Under the pieces are notes generated by a model, which was given only the letters and a program-made list of their open reading frames with translations, made no database searches and was not told the DNA's origin. From Treponema sp. (GTDB lineage: Bacteria > Spirochaetota > Spirochaetia > Treponematales > Treponemataceae), in NCBI GenBank assembly GCA_017614655.1, contig JAGABO010000209.1, positions 1-6,497 on the forward strand: a stretch of 6,497 bases of DNA. The letters are read 5' to 3'. The position numbers and the translations under genes were made by a program. Shown one piece after another: positions 1 to 5,558 of this stretch (position 1 is the stretch's first letter; each line of letters begins with the position of its first letter).

Positions 1-168
1 AAGTTCAACATGAACCAGAAGGCAGTCAGGTTTTTCTTCGATAATTTTTCTAAGTGCTTCTTCTCCGTCTTCTGCTTCTATTACGCTGTAGTTTCCTTCT
101 TTAAGGTAATCTGAGAGAAGTTTTCTGATTGTCCGCGAGCTGAATGCCACAATTATTTTTCTATTCAC
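1..168 (-). CDS. Degenerate (pseudo-)receiver domain protein, 5' part only
   Basis: The first 56 residues of a response-regulator receiver fold, cut by the left edge. The fold is recognisable from the segment SRTIRKLLSDYL (residues 11-22) and from EAEDGEEALRKI (31-42), but the phosphorylation site is gone. The acidic pair that binds magnesium is Phe9-Ser10 (bases 139-144), and the phosphoacceptor aspartate is replaced by His53 (bases 10-12) in PDCLLVHVEL. Conventional Asp phosphorylation should therefore be impossible, so it would act as a phosphate-independent docking or output module; this is inference. The GTG start is chosen because an AGGAG lies 7 bases upstream. The gene overlaps the cheA stop by 8 bases, so it is probably translationally coupled to the hybrid kinase. 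Whether another domain (GGDEF, DNA binding, a second receiver) follows cannot be seen. Confidence 0.85.
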   Translation of the reverse strand, partial: MNRKIIVAFSSRTIRKLLSDYLKEGNYSVIEAEDGEEALRKIIEEKPDCLLVHVEL

Positions 169-2239
169 CTAACAGCTCCTTTGCAGCATTAAGCAGATTT
201 CCCCTCTGAAACTGGGACTTAAGGATGAACTTCTGTGCGCCCGCATCTATAAATCTTTTTTCATCTTTTTCGCTGTAAGCTCCCGTTACTATAATTACAG
301 GAAGCTGAGAATATTCTTCCATTCGTCTTATGTTGCTCAGTAAAATAAGACCGTCCATTCTTGGCATGTCTACGTCTGATACAATAAGGTCTATATGAAA
401 TTCCTTTAAGATTTCGAGTGCTTCTATTCCGTCTGCTGCAGTCTTTACAATATAACCGTCACTTTCAAAAATCGATTCTTCTATCTGTCGAGTAGTAACT
501 GAATCATCTGCAATAAGAACCGTGTAAGTCTTTTTTTCATTTTTGGCTTTATATTTTTTTATGTCGTAGGTTAGAAGAGTTCTCATTCTCTGCATGATTT
601 CCGGAATGTTAAGAATCGGAATTATTGAATAGTTTTCATCATAAACTACACCCTGCAGTGAACTCATTTTTTTCATTATCGCAGGAAGTGAAGTTACTAC
701 AACATTTTCATAGTGTTCGATTGACTTTACGAATATTGCCATCTGTGTTTCAAGATATTCAAGAACGATAACAGAGTTTTCATTTTCACTTTTCTGGTTA
801 CCGAGAATCGTAGAAAGATTATAGACCGGAATATACTGATTGTGCACGCTTATAAAATTCTGTCCCTGCATTACAAGAATATTCTGACTTTCTCCGTCTG
901 TAATTTCGTGAATGTAGTGGGAAGGAATCATAAAACGCATTCCGCCTGTCGTAATAAAAAGCCCCTGCTGTGTTGCAAGCGAAAGCGGAATTGTAAGGCG
1001 GAACGAAGTGCCTTCATCTTTTTTAGATACAACCTGAACTTTTCCTTTTATTTTCTTCATTCCGTTCTGAACAATGTCAAGACCGATTCCTCTTCCGGAA
1101 AGATTGTCTGCTTTTTCTGTTGTCGTAAAGCCGGGGAAAAAAAGATAGCGCTGGAGCTCTTTTTCGTCCATTAAGGAAATAGAATCTTTCTGTTCAGGAA
1201 ATTTATTTTCTGCATATTTTCTGACTCTGTCGTACTGAATTCCCCGTCCGTCATCGCTTACCGTAATTATTATGTGACTTGAAGCCTGAACTGCAGTTAT
1301 GGAAATAAGACCATCCCTGTCTTTTCCTTTTTCGATTCGTTCTTCCGGAGATTCAATGCCGTGGTCAATTGAATTTCTTACAAGATGCATAAGAATTTCT
1401 TTTAACTGTTCAAGAATTACTTTATCGAGCATAAAGTCTGTTTCCGGAATATCAAACTTTATGTTCTTGTTAAGCGTAATTGAATCTTTTTCTATTTCCC
1501 GTTTAAGCGGAGTTAGAACCATGTTAAGCGGGAGCATTCGTAAATTAAGAATCAGATTCTGTGTTTCAAAAACTGCAGTTTCTGTAAGCGAAAGATCTTC
1601 TTTAAGCTGATTAGGAATTTCTTTTATTCTTCCGTCTGCTTTTTTTAGCTTCTGTTCAAAATTTTCCAGTTCGTGTTTAAAGCGGAACTGCCTTATTATA
1701 AGGTTGTCAAAGGTTCTGATTATTTCGTTTATGCGTTCAATTCCGATGCGGATTGATTTTATATTTTCGAGAGTTTCATCTTCGTTTTCGTCTTCATCCT
1801 GTAAGTTGAATGAACCGTCGTTTATTGATTCAAGAATCTGTGCATTAAAGAAAAGTCCTCTTGAAGCTTTTTCAAGTGCTTCCATAAAAATCGAAACGTC
1901 TTCCGTATCATCATGATCTTTTTTTATTTTAGAAAGAAGTTTTCTTATTTTTTCAATAACTGCATAGGACAGCCTTGATATTGAATCATTAAAATCAAAA
2001 TGTTCTTCAAGAATTGATTTGTATACATCTTCAAGTCCGTGACTTAATTTTTCTATGGTTAAATAGTCCAGCATTCTCGAAGAACCTTTTATCGTGTGAA
2101 GGTCCCTTAAAATTTCAGAAACTGTTGAATTATTTTTCGGAGAAGATTTAAGGTTGATGATGCTGTTTGTGATTGCGTCGAGATGTTCATTCATTTCTGC
2201 GGCGTAATCATCTGTAAAGCTTTCCTTAGAAAACTGCAT
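161..2239 (-). CDS. cheA: Hybrid chemotaxis histidine kinase CheA with C-terminal receiver (Hpt-dimerisation-ATPase-CheW-REC)
   Basis: A 692-residue cytoplasmic kinase of a chemosensory complex. It transfers ATP phosphate to its Hpt histidine and on to receiver aspartates. Domains: Hpt at about 1-105, with His48 in LHTIKGSS; an acidic linker at about 106-157; dimerisation helices at about 158-250, including LRMLPLNM; ATPase at about 250-420, with N box HLVRNSIDHGIE (285-296), G1 DDGRGI (329-334), FPGFTT (368-373) and G2 SGRGIGLDIV (381-390); CheW-like regulatory domain at about 425-555; receiver at about 571-690, with Asp578/Asp579, phosphoacceptor Asp622, Thr652 and Lys674. All catalytic motifs look intact. 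No P2 (CheY/CheB-docking) domain is visible: the linker is only about 50 residues. The fused receiver is typical of FrzE-, WspE- and ChpA-like kinases. The ATG has an AGGAG 5 bases upstream (2245-2249). It lies 21 bases after cheR and overlaps the next gene. Confidence 0.97.
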   Translation of the reverse strand: MQFSKESFTDDYAAEMNEHLDAITNSIINLKSSPKNNSTVSEILRDLHTIKGSSRMLDYLTIEKLSHGLEDVYKSILEEHFDFNDSISRLSYAVIEKIRKLLSKIKKDHDDTEDVSIFMEALEKASRGLFFNAQILESINDGSFNLQDEDENEDETLENIKSIRIGIERINEIIRTFDNLIIRQFRFKHELENFEQKLKKADGRIKEIPNQLKEDLSLTETAVFETQNLILNLRMLPLNMVLTPLKREIEKDSITLNKNIKFDIPETDFMLDKVILEQLKEILMHLVRNSIDHGIESPEERIEKGKDRDGLISITAVQASSHIIITVSDDGRGIQYDRVRKYAENKFPEQKDSISLMDEKELQRYLFFPGFTTTEKADNLSGRGIGLDIVQNGMKKIKGKVQVVSKKDEGTSFRLTIPLSLATQQGLFITTGGMRFMIPSHYIHEITDGESQNILVMQGQNFISVHNQYIPVYNLSTILGNQKSENENSVIVLEYLETQMAIFVKSIEHYENVVVTSLPAIMKKMSSLQGVVYDENYSIIPILNIPEIMQRMRTLLTYDIKKYKAKNEKKTYTVLIADDSVTTRQIEESIFESDGYIVKTAADGIEALEILKEFHIDLIVSDVDMPRMDGLILLSNIRRMEEYSQLPVIIVTGAYSEKDEKRFIDAGAQKFILKSQFQRGNLLNAAKELLGE
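176..180 (-). promoter_or_regulatory. Ribosome binding site of the pseudo-receiver gene
   Basis: An AGGAG sits inside the last codons of cheA, 7 bases before a GTG at 168-166. It supports the GTG start and the 8-base overlap with cheA, and suggests that ribosomes finishing cheA re-initiate here. Confidence 0.7.
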
Positions 2240-2260
2240 TTTCTCTCCTCGTTTAAAAAC

Positions 2261-3574
2261 TCAACCTTCCAGATGTTTTCTGCACAGTTCCAGAAAATAG
2301 TCCGGGTTCAAAGAGTCTGTTATAAAATTATAGCATGAATTTTGATTTTTAGCTTTTTTTTCAAGAATTAATGCACATTTTTCCATATACTGTCTGGCTT
2401 CCTCTGTTTCTCCGCACCTGGAAGATGCCAGTGCAAGTTCATAAAGAGCCGGCCAGAATTCAGAATTAAGTATTACCGCACAATAAAACTGTTTTTTTGC
2501 TTCTTCCCAGTGTTCTGTATAGTAAAAAAGAAGACCTTTAAGATAGTATTCATATTCACTGCCTTTTATAGAAGCCGGTGTGCTTGTAAAAAGTTCTTCT
2601 GCCTCCTTATATGCTTTTTCTGCAGCAAGTGCATAGAATTTTTTTGCAAATTCTTCGGGAGTTTCAAAAACTTTATTTTTCTGTACCGGAGAATTTTCAC
2701 TTTTTTCTTCTGCTGTAAGGTTTTGAGTCTTATGATTTTCTCCGCCTGTTTTTTTTAAGGAGAATCTTTTCTTTTCCGTTTTCTTAAAGTAATAGATGTT
2801 TCCCGTGTGTTCCTTTACAAGAGGAACTTTTTCCGGAACTTCAACGGACGGAACTTCATTAACTCCAACAAAAAGAATTCCTCCGGGAACCAGAAACGAA
2901 GCAAGACGTTCAAGAATTCTGTTTCTTAATTCAGACGGAAAATAAATAAAAACATTTCTTATGAGAATAACATCGAGTGTTTCTTCAAAAAATTCCATTG
3001 AATCAGTGCCGGAAAGATTGTTTTCAAAGATTGTTATTTTCTTAAGAACGTCTTCTTTTATGTTCCATTCGACTCCGTTAAGGTCTGCAATTTCTTTTAA
3101 AAGTCCGTAATATTTTTTTCCGTCATTTCTTGGTGCCGTGTCGGGAAATACGCCTTTACGGAAAAAATCAAGAGCTGTTCTGTCTATGTCAGAAGCGTAA
3201 AGTTCGCACTCCCTTCCGCAGGAAAGAGCCAGTGCCATTACAGAAAGAGGTTCCTGTCCTGTAGAGCAGGCGGCACTCCAGATACGGAGTTTTTTATCTT
3301 CCGGAGTTTTAAAAAAAAGATCACATAAAAAATCAAACTGAATTTCTTCCCGGAAAAAATATGTTTCGTTTATTGCAGCGTTGTCTATTAAAAGTGAAAA
3401 TTCGTTTTCGTCTTTTTTAAGAAGTTCGGTGTATTTTTTTTCGGAAAGTACAAGTTCTTCCCTTCTTTTTCTTATGCAGTTTTCAAGAAAAATTTTATGT
3501 GCTTCGTTGGGTACAAGTCCTGAGTAGTCTTTTATCATGGAAAGAATATTTTCTGTCTCTCTGGACTCTTCCAT
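2261..3574 (-). CDS. cheR: CheR-type receptor methyltransferase with C-terminal TPR region
   Basis: An S-adenosylmethionine-dependent methyltransferase that esterifies glutamates on chemoreceptors. With the start chosen here it has 437 residues, well above the roughly 280 of a plain CheR. Visible motifs are NETYFFRE (69-76), the SAM-binding RIWSAACSTGQEP (97-109), YASDID (126-131) and RNVFIYF (206-212). After a charged linker (about 265-305), residues about 308-410 form TPR-like helical pairs, for example YYLKGLLFYYTEHWEEAKKQ, as in WspC and FrzF; such tails mediate protein contacts. Oddity: the usual GEEP is GQEP (bases 3251-3259). Start: an upstream ATG at 3592 would add six residues, but its AAGGA abuts the codon, whereas the ATG at 3574 has GGGAG 6 bases upstream and begins one base after the cheB stop. 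The longer form remains possible. Confidence 0.94.
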   Translation of the reverse strand: MEESRETENILSMIKDYSGLVPNEAHKIFLENCIRKRREELVLSEKKYTELLKKDENEFSLLIDNAAINETYFFREEIQFDFLCDLFFKTPEDKKLRIWSAACSTGQEPLSVMALALSCGRECELYASDIDRTALDFFRKGVFPDTAPRNDGKKYYGLLKEIADLNGVEWNIKEDVLKKITIFENNLSGTDSMEFFEETLDVILIRNVFIYFPSELRNRILERLASFLVPGGILFVGVNEVPSVEVPEKVPLVKEHTGNIYYFKKTEKKRFSLKKTGGENHKTQNLTAEEKSENSPVQKNKVFETPEEFAKKFYALAAEKAYKEAEELFTSTPASIKGSEYEYYLKGLLFYYTEHWEEAKKQFYCAVILNSEFWPALYELALASSRCGETEEARQYMEKCALILEKKAKNQNSCYNFITDSLNPDYFLELCRKHLEG

Positions 3575-3575
3575 T

Positions 3576-4631
3576 TTAGACTCCCGTAACATTCCTTAGG
3601 TAATCTGCAATACTGTCTAAAGGAAGAACCTGTTTTATGCAGCCACAGTCAACGGCAGCTTTTGGCATTCCGTAAACGACACATGAACTTTCGTCTTCTG
3701 CAATAGTAAGTGCATCTTTTTCAAAAAGTTCACGGCTTCCTTCTGCACCGTCTCGGCCCATTCCCGTAAGCAGTACGCTTATAACTTTTTTACCGAAAGT
3801 CTGCGCGGCACTGGAAAAAAGCTTGTCTACCGCAGGCCTTAAAAAATGAACAGGCGGCTCGGTGTTTAAAACAATCCTGCATTTCTGAATGCTGTCATTA
3901 ACCGGAGTAACCGTAAGATGAAAACCTGCCGGAGCTACGTAAACGTGGCCCTTTTCCGGTATCGTGCTGTTTTTTGCAAGTTCCGTCGTTAAAGGAGAAG
4001 TTTCGTTAAGCCATGAAACAAAGTGCGTGTCAAAAACTGAATCTATGTGCTGGGTAATAAGAACTGGAAGGGGAAAATCTTTTCCCAGCCCTGAAAGCAG
4101 TTTCTGAATTGCAGCAGGGCCTCCTGTTGAAGCTCCTATTGTTAAAAGCCTGTACACCTTTGGGGAGGTAAAAACAGCTGTGTTCTGAACTACTTTTTTA
4201 TCTTTTTCCTTCTGTTTTTTTTCTGACTCTTCCCTGTTTTTTTTCTGTTTCTCTCCGATTAAAAAAATGTTTTCCAGAAAATCGGTGAGCATTCTTGTTG
4301 TCATTACAGCAAGGTCCGGTTTTTTTATGACTTCAAGAGCTCCTGCTTTAAGACCGTCTTTAAAAGCCCGTGCTACAGTATCTTCCGTAGTAAACATAAC
4401 GACAGCCGGATTTGATACGCTCAGTATTTTTTTTGTCGCATCAATTCCGTTCATGACGGGCATGTTTACGTCCATTATGATAAGGTCAGGCGAAAATTTT
4501 TCATTAAGTTCTACGGCGCGCTCTCCGTTTTCTGCAAGACCCGAAACTTCAAAGCGTTCATCATTTTTAAAAAGTTCGGAAAGCATTGCACGGACGACTG
4601 CAGAATCATCAACGATAAGAAGCTTTATCAA
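3576..4631 (-). CDS. cheB: CheB receptor methylesterase/deamidase response regulator
   Basis: A 351-residue two-domain enzyme that removes methyl groups from receptor glutamates, opposing CheR, once its receiver is phosphorylated by CheA. Receiver, about 1-122: Asp8/Asp9, phosphoacceptor Asp54 in IIMDVNMPVMNG, Thr81, Lys104-Pro. A very charged Lys/Glu-rich linker, about 127-147, joins the methylesterase domain, about 158-348, which has the catalytic triad Ser168 (GASTGGP), His195 (TQHID) and Asp294 (GMGRDGAEG). All catalytic residues are present and the length is normal. The start is TTG at 4631-4629, preceded by GGAGG with a 6-base spacer; it overlaps the stop of the upstream gene in a TTGA, a typical coupling arrangement. 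The gene ends one base before the preferred cheR start, so the antagonistic enzymes are made together. Confidence 0.97.
   Translation of the reverse strand: MIKLLIVDDSAVVRAMLSELFKNDERFEVSGLAENGERAVELNEKFSPDLIIMDVNMPVMNGIDATKKILSVSNPAVVMFTTEDTVARAFKDGLKAGALEVIKKPDLAVMTTRMLTDFLENIFLIGEKQKKNREESEKKQKEKDKKVVQNTAVFTSPKVYRLLTIGASTGGPAAIQKLLSGLGKDFPLPVLITQHIDSVFDTHFVSWLNETSPLTTELAKNSTIPEKGHVYVAPAGFHLTVTPVNDSIQKCRIVLNTEPPVHFLRPAVDKLFSSAAQTFGKKVISVLLTGMGRDGAEGSRELFEKDALTIAEDESSCVVYGMPKAAVDCGCIKQVLPLDSIADYLRNVTGV
3581..3585 (-). promoter_or_regulatory. Ribosome binding site that decides the cheR start
   Basis: A GGGAG within the last codons of cheB lies 6 bases before the ATG at 3574. The competing ATG at 3592 has its purine stretch directly adjacent, with no spacer, which argues for the shorter CheR. 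Confidence 0.65.
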
Positions 4632-5017
4632 AGGTGTCCTCCGTATTCAATAAAATTGTCTATGTCAATAATAAGCTGCATTGTGTTCTCCTTAAACGAG
4701 AATGCAACAACGCCTCTTTTCTTAAGGGACTCTTTTAAAACTCCGGAAATGAATTTAAAATCTTTTAAGCATATTTCCCTTATGGAAATTTTTGCAGACG
4801 TTGTTATAAAAAAGAAAGTTTTTGACTGTATAAAAAGTTTTGAACAGCGGCTGTTTTCTTCTGGAAATCCTTCCGGTTTTATAATAGTGTCTATGTGATG
4901 ATTTTTTATTCCGCTGTTTTTCTGACTTGACGGAAATGTGTCCGTTACAAGTGAATGGGGAATAAGAAGTTCTGTGCTGCCGTAGTCGAGGCAGACAAAC
5001 CATTCATGCGTTTTCAA
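4628..5017 (-). CDS. Small divergent CheW-like protein (tentative)
   Basis: 129 residues with no signal peptide or membrane segment. I do not recognise it as a named family, but it resembles a reduced CheW fold. Residues about 6-24 (WFVCLDYGSTELLIPHSLV) match the first CheW strands, in which a hydrophobic strand and turn lead to 'xIPxxxV'. Residues about 95-126, with RGVVAF and MQLIIDIDNFI, match the closing strands of CheW domains and resemble the end of the CheW domain of the CheA here (LQGVVYDENYSIIPILNI). The middle, with the usual NLRG and PVxDL strands, appears shortened or lost. The start is TTG at 5017-5015 with AGGA 6 bases upstream; no in-frame ATG exists before Met113. It overlaps cheW by 14 bases and cheB by 4, so it is clearly part of the operon. 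A second coupling protein or adaptor is the likeliest role, but that is inference. Confidence 0.6.
   Translation of the reverse strand: MKTHEWFVCLDYGSTELLIPHSLVTDTFPSSQKNSGIKNHHIDTIIKPEGFPEENSRCSKLFIQSKTFFFITTSAKISIREICLKDFKFISGVLKESLKKRGVVAFSFKENTMQLIIDIDNFIEYGGHL
4638..4642 (-). promoter_or_regulatory. Ribosome binding site supporting a TTG start of cheB
   Basis: A consensus GGAGG 6 bases before the TTG at 4631-4629. It sits within the last codons (Tyr-Gly-Gly) of the upstream CheW-like gene and makes the non-ATG start credible. Confidence 0.75.
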
Positions 5018-5507
5018 GATCCATCCTGATTTTTGATATAATTCCGTTAAGGTTCAGTATCGGAGCATTTACCGGGCCGTTGTTTCCCATAAAACTTAAG
5101 GTTGAATTAAAACTGCTTGCTTCTGAAGCACCTGCAATTTTCTGAATCGTTCCGTTTTTTGAATTGTGAAAGTCAAGTATTTCTGAAACCTGAAAAGCAA
5201 TATCGTTTTCATCTTTCAGTACAAGAAACAGCTTTGAATTAAGTTCTGCATAATCCTGAAAAAGCGAAAAGTCAACTACAGCACACGGCTTTCCGTAAAA
5301 ATTGACAACTCCCTTCATGTAGTCCGGGACAAAAGGAACGGGGAAGATTTCGTTATTCCTTAAAACTTCCTGTATGTTTTTAGATTCAATTGCGTAAAAA
5401 TTTAAGCCGGCCTTAAAGACAAGGTAGTTTACGGCTTCTTCTTCAGAAACTTCTTCTTTTTTTTCGGTATCTTCTGCATCAATTGCTTCTAAGATTTCTT
5501 CATCCAT
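5004..5507 (-). CDS. cheW: CheW-type coupling protein
   Basis: A 167-residue cytoplasmic adaptor that links CheA to chemoreceptors in signalling arrays. An acidic extension (residues 1-25, rich in Glu and Asp) precedes a CheW domain from about 26 to 162: NYLVFKAGLNFYAIE (27-41), the segment PVPFVPDYMKGVVNF (56-70), then AVVDF (76-80) and closing strands at about 146-160. The usual NLRG motif, whose arginine contributes to receptor/CheA contacts in the enteric proteins, reads NFYG here (69-72, bases 5292-5303). It is the first gene of the che operon, with its own likely promoter. The ATG at 5507 is the only reasonable start, as no other in-frame ATG, GTG or TTG precedes the domain. It has no Shine-Dalgarno sequence upstream and sits 7 bases after a TATAAT box, so its mRNA may be leaderless. 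Confidence 0.92.
   Translation of the reverse strand: MDEEILEAIDAEDTEKKEEVSEEEAVNYLVFKAGLNFYAIESKNIQEVLRNNEIFPVPFVPDYMKGVVNFYGKPCAVVDFSLFQDYAELNSKLFLVLKDENDIAFQVSEILDFHNSKNGTIQKIAGASEASSFNSTLSFMGNNGPVNAPILNLNGIISKIRMDLENA
5024..5027 (-). promoter_or_regulatory. Ribosome binding site supporting a TTG start of the CheW-like gene
   Basis: AGGA followed by a 6-base spacer and TTG (5017-5015), inside the 3' end of cheW. It is moderate in strength. No ATG is available in this frame near the start, so the TTG is the best choice. Confidence 0.5.
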
Positions 5508-5514
5508 AGAATCA

Positions 5515-5543
5515 ATTATACCACAGAAATTCCCGTATCTAAA
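5515..5543 (-). promoter_or_regulatory. Probable sigma-70-type promoter of the che operon (extended -10)
   Basis: A perfect TATAAT at 5520-5515 preceded by TG plus one base (TGGTATAAT) gives a consensus extended -10. A weak -35 candidate, TTTAGA (5543-5538), lies 17 bases upstream. An A-rich tract at 5560-5548, overlapping the rsgA stop, is placed like an UP element. The predicted transcription start is 5508 or 5507, the latter being the A of the cheW ATG. The position between two genes, facing cheW, supports a real promoter. It is inferred from sequence only. Confidence 0.65.
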
Positions 5544-5558
5544 GAAGTTTTTTTGTTT

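Noticed and set aside
1691..1703. Short near-palindrome (CCTTATTATAAGG) as an operator
   Set aside because: It lies in the middle of the conserved CheA dimerisation region, is not repeated elsewhere as far as I can see, and is explained by coding sequence.
842..1916. Three plus-strand open frames opposite cheA
   Set aside because: They are low-complexity antisense translations of conserved CheA domains and have no supporting features.
3575..3592. Longer cheR start at ATG 3592
   Set aside because: Its purine-rich site abuts the codon with no spacer, while the ATG at 3574 has a well-spaced GGGAG. It cannot be fully excluded.
4267..4653. Plus-strand open frame of 128 codons opposite cheB
   Set aside because: It overlaps the conserved CheB receiver domain on the other strand; its serine-rich translation is typical of an antisense shadow.
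4755..5003. Minus-strand frame of 82 codons starting with ATG, inside the CheW-like gene
   Set aside because: It competes with the 129-codon frame, but its product shows no CheW-like strands and it does not reach cheB. The longer frame has CheW-like ends and fits the operon overlaps.
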